Positions 38,896 to 53,800 of a stretch of 64,000 bases of DNA are shown in pieces. A program made the translations under genes and the position numbers. Each line of letters begins with the position of its first letter. Positions within the stretch are counted from its first letter, which is position 1. Origin of the DNA: Yamagishiella unicocca (Eukaryota; Chlorophyta; Chlorophyceae; Chlamydomonadales; Volvocaceae); the NCBI GenBank assembly GCA_003116995.1, contig BDSL01000012.1, positions 310,001-374,000 on the forward strand, given 5' to 3'. The notes beneath the pieces were generated by a model. The model worked only from the letters and a program-made list of their open reading frames with translations, had not been told where the DNA came from and made no database searches.

Positions 38896-41800
38896 TCAGC
38901 GCCGCACGGAAGCACTGCCGCTAGGCAGCATCCCCAGGAGGTCCACCTGCTCCACTGCTGCGCGAATGTGGGTCGGCGTCGGCAGCGGTGGTGGCGGAGC
39001 TGCAGCCTTCCCCTCCGAAACCGCAGCCGCTGCGTGCGCCGCAGCCCGCGGCGACCGCTGCTTCTTGATGCCCCTCCGGAAGCACACTCCGAAACCGCCG
39101 CGACCGCCCACTCCCGTACGCTGCTCCACCAGCTTCCATAGACCCGACTTGGGCCGCGGCCGTGCCTGAGCCATACTGCCGTCCTCAAAGGCGCCAGCAT
39201 CCGATGTGGCCAGGAAATCGGCAACGGTATAGCCTGGGACGTCCGGACCGACGTCCAGCCGCAATCCACGGCCTGTGCCCGTTCGGCTGCCACTGTTATT
39301 CCTGCGAATGCGGCATCCATCGCGGCTCTCCTCAGCATCCGGCAGGAGAGAAACCTCGACGACGGGGGCGGCCGCCTTGGCTGCTGCCGCGTCGTCCGTG
39401 AGGGCCGCTTTCGCCTTTCCGGCCCACCGTCGAAGGCCCTTCCTAGCGCGACTCAGCCAGCCGTTACCCCGCGCTGCCAGTCGGTCCTTGTATCGCCGCA
39501 GCAGCAGTAGGATCATGAAACCCAGGAGACCAGCGTTGAGGAGCAAGATGGCAACGCCAAAGGAGACCTGCGGGGCGCCAAATGAGAGTAATAATCATCT
39601 GAGTCGCGACCTAGTGTAAGTGTTCAAGAAGGCAACGTTGTGCACCAATAGGGAAACACGAAATGGCGCTCCAAGACCAGAACATAGCTAAGCTCCACAT
39701 CAGCACGACGAAGTCATCACCTGGATGGGGACCTGCGGCCTTTCACCCTGCCCTGCCGATGCAATCCAGCCTCCCTCTTAATCGCCCCGCCCCACCGCCC
39801 CTCCAGCCAGCCAGGACGCACCCCGAAGTCGCCCTGCGTGTCCACAAAGAACAGCCCCAGCGCCACCGTGGTACTCAGCACCCCCAGCGACACAAACTCC
39901 AGCACTTGGAGCAGCCTGGACGAACGAGGAGGAAAGGCCGGGAGGTTGTGGGCTAGGTGCGCATGAACAGGGGACAGCATTCCTTCCCATAACTGGCACA
40001 AACCAGGATCACATGAGCTGTTTGGGTCGGGCACAAGGTCGGGCATTGGGTCATTCGGGCTCATGGGCCCAGGTCATGATGCAGTAGACGCGATCATGCT
40101 GCTGCTGACCGTGCTGTGCTGACCATGCTGTGCTGACGGTGGGCTCGCCCTACCTGGACCGCACAGGTGCAATCGCCATGTTCAGCACTGCCAGCGCGTT
40201 GAACCCCATCACCAGCAGCAGCGCCTGCTGGTACACGGGCAGCGAGCGGCCGAAGACGTCGACTGCCACCAGTGACAGCGTCTGCATCAGCACCACGCTC
40301 TCCCACCAAAAGTACCGCCGCCTGCAGAGACAGCGTGAGTGCCGGGAGATGGAAAAAGATCGGTTACACGAAAAAGGTATAATTGTGCCGGGGGGAAGCG
40401 TGTTGAGATGATACACGTACATAGACCCTAGCAGTGTCCTTATGCCCCGATTCCAAGCACACACAGCCCGTCGAGTCTCGTGGCTCATCGGTGGACTGAC
40501 AAATAGGCGTTTCTGTCTTCTTGTCACAGTTGTAAACAGCAGCCCCAATATTTGCCATGTGCAACTATGTGGATGGGCACATAGCTGGCCATAGCTTCCG
40601 CCTGCCGCACAACGAGGACCCGCATACCTGTAGCGCATGTACAGGAATCCGTAGAGGTGCTGCGTTGCCGGCTCGTCCAACTTGTGCCGTACACGCCACA
40701 GCATGGCGAAGCTGGCCAGCGGCGGCGCCACGCACACCAGCAGCACGGCGGCTATCCCAACCGGAAGGTAGACGGCTCCGTGGATGCCAGAGTAGCACTC
40801 CTGCAGTGTGGAGGGCGGTGGCGCAGACAGCCGGGCACGTAAACTAAAATCGATTCCCGGGGGTAAGGGACAGTATGCCAGGGGCAAAATGAACTTACAT
40901 TCCGGGCCCGCCCTGTAAACCTGTACGGGCCTTGAGGCAAGGTACCATAAGGCTCTGCGCATAGCTTGTTGCTGCTAACAATTAGGCAGTTTGGCGGCAG
41001 ACGACCCCCAGCGCCTAGCTACCGTACCTGATTCATATTCCTCATCCAGTAGTATCCAGACAGCCAGGTTCCCTGAGGGGGGCGTGTGGGCGGATCGACA
41101 CAAGCTAAACGTGGTTTTCCTTCGGCCTGAGGCGAGGTGCGACCTGACACCGGTGAAGCATTTTCACAGCAACGCACCGCTGATATCCGGCAGTGACTGT
41201 CACCCACTCATCATGACGGCACCGGTCGCGTGCAGCAACACCATTCGCCAGGATCTGTGGCCTGTCCTATCGCCCTCGAACCGCCCCAGCCCCTCAGGCC
41301 ACTGCTATCATCATAAAGGGAAGTTGATTGGCGCGAAATGACTGCACAAAGCGCTCATTTGAGAGGTTGCAAATGCGGTACATCAACTGATAACGGCGTC
41401 TGTGGATTACGGAGGCGGTGCGTCATCCTGCCTCGTGCAGTACAAAGGCAGGTAGTGTACCTTCTGCCACTCGGTGTACTGTCCCTGGCGGTCATCGATC
41501 GAGTAGCAGGCGAAAATGCTGAGCGCCACCTGCCACATCAGCGGGTCGGGGGGGTGACACGTTACGCGATTTAATGCGATTTTGTGGCCCACAAACTCTG
41601 TAGCAGCGAGCACATGCACGGCCGGGCCCGGGCTTGCTCATACAGTAACCCCTTTCCGACCGCCCAGACAGGCCACCCTCCCACCCACCATCAGCCGCCC
41701 CAGCACCCACCTGCGACCAACCAGCATACAGCACAAACAGCGCCACCATGACCACAGTGAGGACCTGCTGCGGCAGGCTCAGCGTCCCATCTACACCGTC

Positions 41801-44800
41801 CAGCGCCACGTGCGCAGGCAGCGCGGACATGGAGCGTGCGAGGTTGGACGCATGGTAGGCGAGGCCTGCTGCTGTAGGCTGCAGTGCCACGGGCACCAGG
41901 TACCGGGAGCGGTGCCAGCCGCTCGGCCCCGCAGCAGCAGCAGCCTCACTAGCCGTAGCAGCCTTCAGCAGGTACACCTCGTTCGGCAGGAAGACCATGT
42001 ACTCGGTTTGCGAGTGATTGGAGCACCGGCTGGTAACACCCACCGCGGTGGCACCCATCAGGCATACCGGCCGTGCATCCGCACCCAGGCCGCGCAGGTC
42101 CACGTTGTTGGTCAGGATGCCGGAACCGCTGTGCCCATGTTCGCTCCTGGGTAGTGTGGCCAGCGCTGGGCGGTGACGCAAGTGAGCCTCACTTCCTCCA
42201 GCGCCAGCACATGCGGTTGAGGTGCAGGACCCGTACCGGTTACCGCCGCTGAGCAGAGCACGCGCGACGGCCGTGACATCAACACCATCCACGAAAACGC
42301 CTTGTCGTGTGGCGCCCACATCTGCGCTGCTGGCATGGGGGAGCGCCACCTGGCCGCGGATGTGCTTGGTGAGGTCGACGTGCACATGTGGCAACAAGGC
42401 GTCGTCAGTGGTCAGCCAGCGGCTACCAGAAAAGCTGCGGCTGTCCTCCGGAAGGTCGCATTCCCCTTGCTGTGACATGCACACATCCGTGTTGGCATCG
42501 GCGTCCACGTTGACTTGCGGCATGACCAATCCGTCCATGCTGGTGTGACGGCCCGGTCGATTCAGAAGGCCCTTAGGAAAGCTGCAGGAATCGATGCACT
42601 CGATGCTGCTTAGCCTGGAGCCTGTTCGGATAAAATAGCCACTCGAACCACTGGGTTGATATGCGTGTGTATGGCTGAGATTGGCACTCATTGGGTGCGG
42701 CCCGGCCACACTGCTACTGCTGGCGCTGTCACACCCCAGCGGGCGGATGGTCGCGCGAAAGGCAGGTGGGAGGGTCGTCACGCAGCCAGCTCCAGCTTCG
42801 TAACCCAATTGCATGTCGGAGCGGCTGACGCTGGACACCCGGGAGGCCCTGCCGTCATCGGTGATCGCGTCCCATGGGTCATATCCGCCCGCCTTGCGCT
42901 GCGCGATCAGGAAGGGGCTGGGGCCGAAGATGGAATCGCTGTCTCCACTGCCGTAAAACGCTGCGTGCGCCTTCGGGAACTGCCCGATGCAAGCACGTCC
43001 ATCAACGAACGGAGGGTCCTCGTTAGGGGCAGTGATACGGCTCAGGTCTGGGTCCCGAGCTGCGCATGGGACACTACTGCTGATCGTTGGCTCGACTGTT
43101 GCTGTGGCGATGACAGGCTGGTGCTGCGAGCACTTCGGCGGCGGGGCCTTGGGTGCCGGGGCCTTCTTGCCCTCAGTGAAGAGGTACTTGACCAGGTAAA
43201 ACCTGGGAGCGGAACGGAACAAAGATTTTCGGATGTTTAGGACCAGGTCATATCCGGGTGGGCAGGGCAGGACCAGGAGGGGACAGCGCAGGCAGCGAGG
43301 TAGAAGAAGCACATGCATGGCATGCCATCAACCCGACGAACGTTACATAAGAGTTCTACGCTGAGGTCTGCATATCTACAGATAGGCATCTAGAAGCACT
43401 TTAAGGCGGCGCATCCATGCGTAGGGTGTGGGGTAGAAGCACGGATGGGTATGTGGTTCAGGCGGGCAGGGGAGGGCTGCGCGCTGCATCCAGGGGACCT
43501 CCAGGTTTGAAGCGACATGTGGCGGCGCTCGCTGGCTTGTTTGCCCACCTGCCAGCCCACATGAGGAGCACCAGAAGCACCACAACGACGGGGGTCGTCA
43601 AAAGCACCATCAGCTGAATGTGAGCCTGTGCGATTAGGCGATTGGCAGGGAAGGGATGCGGGTTTTGAGCAAGGCGCCCGAAAGACGCTATAGATATCAA
43701 AACCTTGTTGCCGCTTGCCACGCAACGTTTTGGCACTGTTACAGGAGCAGAGGGTGGCAGTAATGAATTGGTGGTGCATACTCTAGTCGCGGTTGCAGCG
43801 GCCACCCAGCTCGTCCTGCGCTGTTACCCCGCCAACCTGCTCTGCCGCGTTTCCATTTGGGAGCAGGCAAGATGGGGACGACACTAGCTTGCTCTGAGCT
43901 CCGGTGAGAGCACCAATGGCGGCCTGGTTACGCGAGGGATAAGTTGCAAAGGGCGTGGAGCAACAGTCAGTACAAATCTGCGTTCATGTCCATAGGGCAG
44001 CTGCCAAGGCATTAAACCAGAAAAAATAGTGAAGAAGAGCTGCAAAGTATGTGTGACTGCCGCAAGGGCGAGGTCGCTATCCCAGAAAGCCAACACCACG
44101 TTTTCCAACGAGCCCTTATGTCGTTCCAGGCCATGGGTCCTTTCCATGTTAACATGCATACACTTCCATAGCACTTGCATCGGACTGGGGCATGTGAGTT
44201 GACGAACCTGGAAGTGTGTCGTCAGATCAGGCCAGTCAATACTGAGGCGGCCGATGATAACGAAGTATTGCATGTGTACGATGGCGACCTGTTCGGCAAG
44301 CAGGAGTCACAGGGTCGGGGTAAAAATGCAGCCACGCATCGGCCCTCCCACACACACCCCACTAGCATTCATCGATGCCGTGGGGTTCCCGTAACAACAG
44401 CCAAACATGAACCCTTGCAACGGCATCTGAACTCGGGGCAGATTGCTACGGCTCACTGATCATCCAGTATGCGGGGGAGGATGCAAAAATGTCGACAATC
44501 GACAGTACGACCAATTAAAGAGCGCATTACGCGCGTTGTGGGCAAGTGCACGGAACTGCTACATCTGCGGGGAGAGGCAGGGGCATGCCCCTAGCTCCCG
44601 CGGCATGAGTGTCCGCTGTACCTGCCCATGCTGGACTACTACACGCCTCTCTACTCTACCCTTTCCCCACAAACCTTAAGGATGTCTGAAGCCGTGGCAT
44701 CTAAGCGCTGAGAAGGGCCTTCCTGCGTGCGTCATAAATTCCATTGGGCAAGAGTGTTGGTGTTGGTTGCCCTTCATGTGTTGCGCGGTGCAACAACGTT

Positions 44801-47800
44801 GGGATGCTGGCTGCCTTTCAGCAGTTTCCATTTCGAAAAGTTTAGCCTTGATGCAGCACCGAAGGCGGCAGCCTGTAAGTGAGCCCACCTTGAGGTTCGT
44901 CCAGGCGGTGTACAGGACCAGTATCGTGTTGGCCACCACCACCGCCGCCAGCAGCACGGAGGTCGACACCGTAGGCAGACAGCGCGCGCAGCTGAGGTCT
45001 GAGGTGAGGAAGTAGTCCGGCTGACAGGTCGCACAGAGGTTCCCAGCATAACCCTCGGCACACTGAAAATGTACGTAGAGCGTACCATTGCACATGAAGT
45101 CCGTGCTGTTGGTCATGGGCAAGGGACCGTATGGATTGCCATAGTAATATTGCTGCTGGCAAAGCGTCAGTTCCCGTGTGCGGCGCTCCGCGTCCGAAGG
45201 TGGTTCGTTTGAGGGACCAGCACCCCTGCCTGAGCCTTGGCCTTCAGTGCCAGTAGCTCGTACGGAACTGAAAAAAGAGCCATCCGCACTCGTCATGCTG
45301 CCTCTGTCATGCGGCTGTCCTGCGACGCATGCTTGGGCCTTGGGGCAGCGGTGCATGCTTGTGGAGCTGAGGACAGAGTGCCAGTAGCCTGGGCTCGGGA
45401 GCACCAACGGGCCACCCGGGCAAATAGCATTGGGGGGGCAGTTGCGGCACACCGACTTCTCGGATTCCTGCTTCACCCAGTCCTCCAGCGCCGTGTTGCT
45501 GTAGTATGTCGGCTCCGAATCCTCGGCAAGCGATTCCCATACCTCGCCCTTGAGCGCTAGTCGCCATTTCAGGCGCGGGTCTACCCACAAGCTGTACTGG
45601 TCCTTAAGGCAGACTGAGCAGGACGTCCAGGTCGGCGAGTTTGTCCTCACGCTAGAGACGTCCAGACTCTCTCCGACGGCGCACGGCAACAGCTTGGCCA
45701 CCTCCCGCACTGGGCCCAGCTGTGAGGAGAACCCGGCAAAAAGTACAACGGCCAAAGTCGAAAAGTCGGGAGTAAATGGGTTGGTTGATGGCAGTGGGTG
45801 ACGAGCCCAACAATGCAAGAGACCTGCAGCGAACATAACAAGCTCCGGTGCTGTTGTGGGCCAGCAGCACCACATGTGCGGCACATGATAGCTATAGCCA
45901 CATCCACGTGACAGCTATAGCCACAGCGCCACGTGGAAAGGTGCAACTTGGGTGTTCCATATCAGGAACGAACACAGACGAGCGACGGCCCTGCTGCAAA
46001 GCACAGCGAGGGAGGACAGTACAGTGTTGGGTCGCCTCACCTCGACTGTGGCCCCAGCCGTCGAGGCATTGGCCTCGCCTACTGCTCTGACATCCAAGAG
46101 GTACCCGCCGGGCCAGCCGCTTGCCTCCACCTGGTCCCACACAGCTATGCCATTGTGGACGGCCGCAACCATGGTCTGAGACTCCAGGATGGCCCTGGGG
46201 GCTGCGCTTCCCACTGTTGTGTCACCATCCAATGCGGCCGTTGCGTCAAGTTCCTCAGCTCCAACAGCCGTCACGACCCCCTTGGCAATGATGGCCAGGT
46301 GAGTCGTCAGCGTCCACTCGTCTGAATGGGTTGAGTTCGATGCCAGATTGGCACAGTATGAGGATCAGGAGGTGCAGACACAGGCAGCCAGATGGCCGTG
46401 TCGGTAGGTTGCTGCCGGGCACAAGGCCCCGATGCGAAATGGTCCAGGGAAGGGGGCCCGAAGACCAAGTAGCAACAGAAAGCGCAGGCGGCCGCATGCA
46501 ACGCTACGAGACATGCTAGCTGCGGAGTAGCACGTGAAGGCGCATCCACACATTCGACGAGATGTGGACTCTGCAGCATATATACAGCCCGATAATATAG
46601 CGTACCATGCACACTGGTACCACACCCTGGTCTTTGCGCAGTTTACTCGTTGGCTAGCGTGGATATCTCTATCCTCCAGACATACCACAATCCTTCCACC
46701 GTCCGTGCAAGTTGTGCGGTGCTTGTTCCACTGTTATTTCGAAATGCAGCACGCCACTTATGGACATGGTCAACCGTCCTATCCAGGTAGGCCGACGACT
46801 CACCTCCCACCACCATTTCACCAATGCTATCCAGCACCTTGACAACCAGCATCAACTTGATACCTGGGCATTTTAAAGGCGAGGTCCAGGGCAAGCAGCA
46901 GGGACCCAACTTCGCATCTGAGTGTCTTGCCTGGGTGGCGTGTGGTTGTTTTCGCCATAGTAGTGCCGTTCGCAAATGGTTGGAGCAGACCAGCCCTCCC
47001 GCTTACGCACGCCACCAAGACCAGCGGTGAGCACGCGTACTGTATATCACACTCAGCACGCCGGAACCCAGTCTGTCACACACATGCCGTACCTGTCGGT
47101 AGTACCCACGGAGGCCCCTTTGCGCCAGCTGCACTTCCGGCCTCCAGAAGGAGTCTGGTGATGTTACTGTCGTACAGATCTGCATAGTCGGAGGAGTTGA
47201 GGATAGCCACCAGCTGGAAGGAGGACGGCGGCAGGGACAGGTAGCCTGGGTCCTGCAGCAGTTTCTCCATGGCCTCACCCTGGCCACCTGCTGGCTCAAG
47301 GATTCCGCTGTCAACGATCTCAGCAACTGCCTGTTCTGCTTCTGAGCCGCTGGCCACGATTGCAGCAGCCCCGGTCACGTTAGCTTGTGGGAGCGGCCTA
47401 CTGGGGAGGGCTATGCAAGTGGCAAGGTCATACATCAGCTGGGAGCCGGCAGCAGGTGATGCACCGCTCGATGCCCGGGCAGCTTGGGCCCCTTCCGCAG
47501 TCGAGCCCAGCAATGCTGCGTCCGCATCTGCTGAGGGCAGCTCGGGATTTACGCCAGGAATCCTGCTGTATATTATCTGTAGCACTGCACCAACGCCATT
47601 GGAAACGTCGGTGGGCACAGAGTCGGCAGGATCGGCTACAGAGGCACCAATCAGTAGACCATCACTTGCCCCGCTGTCGAAATCGCAAGACAGCCAAAAG
47701 GCAGGTGAGTTGAGAAGCCAAATTTGCGAAGAATGGATGCCAGTAGTGCTGTTGCTGATGCTCTTGTTACCACCACTGCTTCCACCACGGCTGTCACGGA

Positions 47801-50800
47801 CAGCTCCCATGGCATGGACTCGACCCGGGGGGCCTGCTGTCTCCACTGTCCCATCACGTTCCGTCGTGTTGGTGGCAGGCACAGGTGGAGGCAGTTGGCG
47901 CTTTTTCGGGACTGGCAGAAGTGTGTTGCTGATGATGAGCGGTAGGCACCTCATGCTTGTATCGGGGGAGGGATCAGAAAAGAGAGTGTGCCACACCGGT
48001 TGCCATGCCGCCAGCAGGTCGCCTGTGCTATTGATGGCGCTCGCCTCCTCCGCGGGCCAGGACAGGTCCGGTTCCTGCCAAAGAATGGATGCCGGTGAGG
48101 AGGATGTTATGATCCGGGAATGATAATAGAGGCAGGGGCAGCATTAACTCCCTTGTGCATGTCATTCACGGATACATGGTAAGAATTGTTGCAATGGCAT
48201 GCACAGCACAAATTATGTAGTGTAGTGTCGAGCATATCTTTCATGAAAGGCACACCTAAAACCCTATTAACTCGAAGCAAGCCCCTTTTATGATACATGT
48301 GTTCTGTTGTAGGCTCGACATCGACCCCGTGCCTACAGTACGTTGTTGATATCCTACACAACCCTTGCAAGCCACACACACAGACACGTGAGCGATATAT
48401 TTGCTCACACGAGCGACCCACCACACCTGCGCGGCTGGCTCGTAGTTAGGCTGATCTGCTCCGCCCTCCACCGGTAGGGTGCAATTCTGTGTCGACACAA
48501 TCGCAGCTCCATAATCGCCAGTGTTGCCGGTTGACAAATCGCACTGACTAAGGACAACGGCCGCGGGACCCAGCACGCACAGGCCTCCACCATAGCCATT
48601 AAACTTCAGGTTGCTGTTGGTATAGTTCTTGCCCTGATGCGTGACCGGGCCTGCACTGTTGGACGACAAAGTCACTTTGTACAGGACTGCCATGGTGGAG
48701 TCTGCTTGGGCATCTCCAGCGTCAGTGGCCATAGGCCCAGTTGGGGGTGATCGGCCCACAATGAAAGCACCTGCTCCTGATGGCGCCTGGTTTCGCGAAA
48801 TGTCGACATCTTGAAACAAAATGGAGCGGCAGCCGTTTACATAGGCTCCACCACCATATCCAGAAGTGCTGACACTGCCTGTAATGGACGCTCCCAACAG
48901 CACCAGTAGGCTGCAGTTGGCGGCATGCAGCCCCCCGCCACCTCCAGCACTGGAGGCACTGACGGCGCTGTTGTTGAGGAGGTGGCTGTGGGACATGATG
49001 AAGGAGGTGTCTGTGCCGATGTACAAACCGCCGCCACTTGCTCCACCAACATCAGCGCCACTGCCACTGGGCACCGCCACTGTGTTGCCTGTGATGGTCA
49101 TATGACTGGACACTACTCTCAGGAAACCACCAATGGCGGCAGCGCCTCCGCCTCGAATGAGTGCAGCACTGCCGTCTCCGGTGCCACCAGTGGCAACATT
49201 GGACTGGAAAGAGCAATCGAACAGCCGCAGCGTTGGGGCAGGAGGCAGTGGTGTGTAGGTGGGGTCCAGGGCATCGCTGAAGGTAGCTGGTAGGCCAGCA
49301 GGTGATAAATACGGGGCAGCAGTGTCAGCACCATCAGTGCTAGCTGCAGCTTCGGGGCATAGGACTGCCAGGCCGCCGCCAGCACCTCCAGCGCTGTTGC
49401 CGCTAACCGAACAGTTGGCGACATCCACATCACCAAAGGATGTGCGTGACATAGTGAAGTGCATTGAGCCGCCCGTCGAGCCAGCTTTATTACCAATAAA
49501 CGAGCTACTATGTACGCGTGTGAAGGCGATGAAACTGAAGTTGCCTTTGGGGGTGGCCTTGTTAACGATGACCTGTTCTTTGGTCTTCTGATAGTTGTAG
49601 GGGTAAGCAGCCAAGGCCCCCCCGTTGGTCTGAGCGGTGTTTGCAATGAAGTTGCAGGCGGTCACGTTCAACCCCACGGGTGCGGTCCAAAACAGTGCTC
49701 CACCATTCTCGTTAGCCCTGTTTCCTTGGAACAAACAACCAACCACTTCAACGAAAATTGAGGTTCCTGTCGTATTACTTATAGTGGCGCCATTTCCGCT
49801 AGCGGCGGCGTCCACGGCGCCAGCAGCCACAGCTGGTGCGGAGGCATTTATGTAGAGCGTAAGAACAGCTGAGGCCCCGCCACTTCTGCCAGCGGAGTTG
49901 AATGTGAAGGTGCTGTTTAGCAGGGTCGCGTTAACTCCATTAGCAGTGACGATCGCGCCGCCATCGAGCTGCGCTGCAGAGTTATTCGCCAGCTGGCAAT
50001 TCCAAACAACCACCTTGCTGCCACCGTCACCACTGCCACTGCTGTTCTTGCGAGTGACACGCTCTGGCGTGTTCAGCGGCGGCAGGACCGCCAGGGCACC
50101 GCCGTACGAAGTAGCCGTGTTACCAGTCATCAGCACCCCCGCGAGATTTGTAGCGGAGCGGGCAGTCACGCACACGCCGCCACCGCTGACCTTTGCAATG
50201 TTTGCGGTCAGGTTGGTGTCCACCACCTCAACCGCAATCGCTACTGCCGCCGTCTGATCGCCAGCGAGCGGTACTACAGCGATGCCGCCACCACACGCAG
50301 CCGCTGCGTTGGTCGTGATGTTGCAGCTCCGGATAAGTAGCGCTGCTTCGCCTCCAGTGTAGAGGATGGCCCCACCATGAGCTTGGGCTGTGTTCGATAC
50401 AAGCCTGGAAAGGGGAATGGGGAGGGACTTGTAAGGGTTTAAGGCCACCGAAACGCACGCAAGTATACGAACCGCCCCTGAAGAGTTCAGCAAGCAAGGG
50501 AGAAACCCAAAAAGGGAAAATCACCCCCCAAAATGCGCGTGAGTACGCACAACAGCTCCCCTGTGATGGGGCGTGAACATGCACGCTGGTGCCCGCACCT
50601 GCATGCCACGACCTCCAAGCCACAACTACTGGCATTTGTGAGGGCTGCTGCTGCACCACCTCCCTTCCCTGCGCTGTTGGAGATCATGGAGCTGTTGTAC
50701 ATTCCCACCATGCCAACTCCCAGCGCCGCTACAGCGCCCCCGTCGCCGTCAGACGCGATGTTCTGCGAAAACATGGAGTCGCAGATGACCAGTGAGCGCG

Positions 50801-53800
50801 TCCGGAAGCGGACGGGCTGCTGCTTTAGCGTCGCAGTGCTGGAGCTGGCAGCGACTGCCGCCACAGCCCCTCCCGACTGTTGTGCTGCGTTCGCGCTGAA
50901 GTTGCACTTGCTTATCAGCGCCGTACAGCGCTGCAGCAACAGAGCGCCTCCGCTGCCACCACTGGTGCTGCGCTCAAAGGATGACCCTCGGATCTCGACT
51001 TGGCAGCTTCCAGCAGTGGCATTCTGCTGGGACAGGGCTATATTGCCGCAGCTAAAAGGAGGTGGCGGCATCCCAGCAGCTGGCATCCCGTTGCTGTCAT
51101 CGTCCATTAGCAACCCAATCAGCGCCAACGCCCCACCGTCTCGTGAGGCATTCGCAACTGCTGACGACGCATCCCCGGCCCTGTTGCCGTACAATATACT
51201 GTCGAGGATGCTGACGCGCAGCGCTGCAGTAGTGCTGTTGCGCCCTGCTATTGAGGCCATCAGGGCGCCCCCGGCAGAAAGTGCGCTGTTGTTCGACACT
51301 GTTGCGTTCCTGACATTGACAACCCATGGGACCGTGATGTTGCCAGGCTGGTACGCCTCATCAGCTCCGAGGTGCACGGCGCCCCCGCACAGCGCCGCCC
51401 AGTTGCGCAGCATACTGGAGGAAATGACCTCTAATCTGACGTCGGATTGTGAGCTGTTGACCTGGTGGCGGTTTGCGGTTGGGAGTTGTGCGGCGGCAGG
51501 GCCTGTCAGACATACATCTTGAAGACAGTGGGCCTAACCACTAACAGACCCGTATTTGGCCCGCACGTGGGACCGAGGCACTCGAACATTCAGGTCAGGT
51601 ACTGCGCCAGTACTGGGTCGCATACCTCACGTCTGTTCCCACTCACCCTTAGACACAGCGCCCCACCGTCGCCCCGATCGGCCTTGTTGTCGGCCATTGA
51701 GCTGCCTCCCTCCAACCGCACCAACGCTGTCGTCCCCTTCAGCATCGCCACACCGCCATGCACTCCCGCGAAGTTGTTCGTGGCGCTGCTTCCACTCCTG
51801 AGCACCAGGCTGCCTCCTTCAGCGCACAACACCCCACCGGAGCCACCGCTGGCTCTGTTGCCGTCAGCCCTGCTTGTGCCAGACAGCATGAACGCAGTGA
51901 CAGTGCCGCCTGACCACACAGCGCCGCCGTCCAGGGCGGCCATGTTGTTGGACATGATGCTTTTGGAGTCGAGCTCAAACGAAAGGATGTTGCCACCGAC
52001 TGCGAGCATGCCTCCGTTGCCCGTAGCGGCCTCGCTGTTGTTGAAAGCACTGCTGCGGGAGCTGAAGTTTGTCAGGGAGCCTCCAATCCAGAAGGTACCA
52101 CCCCTGCTGGCGGCCCGATTCCCCCTCACCAATGAGGCCTTACTGAACAACAAGCTGTCAACTTGGCCTGCAACCCAGACAGCGCCGCCGGATCCAGTCT
52201 TGGCCGTATTATCCTCCAAGCTACCGTTTTCAAGGCTCGCTGCAAATTTGCCCCAGATTGCCAGACCACCGCCGTTGACTGCTGCCGTGTTTTTGTCGAT
52301 GCGCCCTTTTGACCCGATCACTGCTGTGCTAAGGTTGCCCCCCACCCACACGGCACCACCGCTGCCGCCAACGTCAGCAAAGTTGCTGCTCATTGCGCCA
52401 GATCCGTCAATCGTCAGCTCGTCTATGTTGCCGGTGACTGCCACGCCTCCTCCGTGTCCCGCTGAAGCCGTGTTGCTGTCTATGGAGCTGTTACTCTGTA
52501 CCATCAGCTGCAACAGGTTACCTACCACCAGCACTGCACCTCCTTCACCGGAGTTGGCGGTGCAGCCGCGGATCAACGAGCGACCAAGCAGCTGGATGCG
52601 GCCGACGCTGATCGTTGCGTCGTCTTTGGGCGTTACGGCTACAGCGCCCCCGCCGTCCTGGGCGCTGTTATCCTGCAAGGAACTGCCTGCCTGGAGCAGC
52701 AGCAGACGCAGGTCCTCAGCGAAGATGGCGCCGCCCTTTCCGCCTGCGCGGTTCGCAGTCATGGTTGAACCCCCGTCGAGCGTCACGCTGCTTTCAAAGC
52801 TGCCCACCCCGTCGGCCTGCGCCTGCACGTCGCCGATCCATATAGCACCGCCATCAGTTTCCGCTCGATTGCACGACATGCTGCTGCCACCTGCAAGGGT
52901 AGTTGTGGAGTTGCTTCGGTCGGGTGTGGTGGTGTTGTTGGGCGGGAAGCTAGGGCAGGGCGAAGGGCGAGTGTTAGGGGACCATTATACGCCATCGAGC
53001 CAGGGTAGCTGGAGCGTCCATGCCACCAGCCCGAGTTCCACGCGACTATGGCTGGGCCGTGCCGTACGCACCTATGATCTTGATGTCCCGGGGGATGCAT
53101 TTCAATGCGCCGCCGGTTCGGGTTGCCGTGTTGTTGTCGATGCGGCTCCCGGCGGACAGCTCAAAGACGCCCATCTGTGATGCGCAGATAGCTCCACCAT
53201 GCCCATCGTCTCCGTTGGCCCCGCCATCAGCCCTGTTGTTCAGGAAGGAGCTGCGGCCCTGCGGGGAGCCAGACGCGCGGCGGTGGAGGGGAGGTGTGTG
53301 GTTCACCAACGGCTTTGCAACAGGTCGTGCGCAAGGTGCACGCCGCTTAGCTCCTGCATGAGGTAGTGTGGCCGTGCCAAGGTGGCGTGTGTACGCAGAG
53401 CGCATGGCGATGACCGGCGGGCGATCTAAGGCCGACAATGGCGGCCTTCAATTCAAACGCTGCCATGCATCATAAGGCTAGTCGCGCCCTCGAACCCGAG
53501 GCATTGTCCCAGTGCCTTTGCAACCACTTTAATGCGACCAACCGTGATGGCTAAGTAGTCCAGGTCCCTGGAAAACTTGAGGGCACCCCCACAGCCATAT
53601 GCCACGTTGCGCTGGAAGCTGGTCCCATCGCGTATCGTCATGTTTCCAACGGGCTCCCAGAAGCTGAACACGCCGCCGTCTCCACTGGCCAAATTGTCTT
53701 CAAAGGAGCATGCGCTGACGTCCATGGAAGTCTGTGAGCCAGTCCAGCCGGTTCAGCAGGAAAGGCCCGCACCGGCGTTCGTATGGCGGGGAGGGGTGGG

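Noticed and set aside
51465..53180. 571-codon open frame on the plus strand
   Set aside because: Mirror of the GGA-rich Pmp exon on the minus strand; its Pro/Ala/Ser composition is what the complement of such repeats gives. The same holds for 50533-51522, 47269-48123 and 61856-62563.
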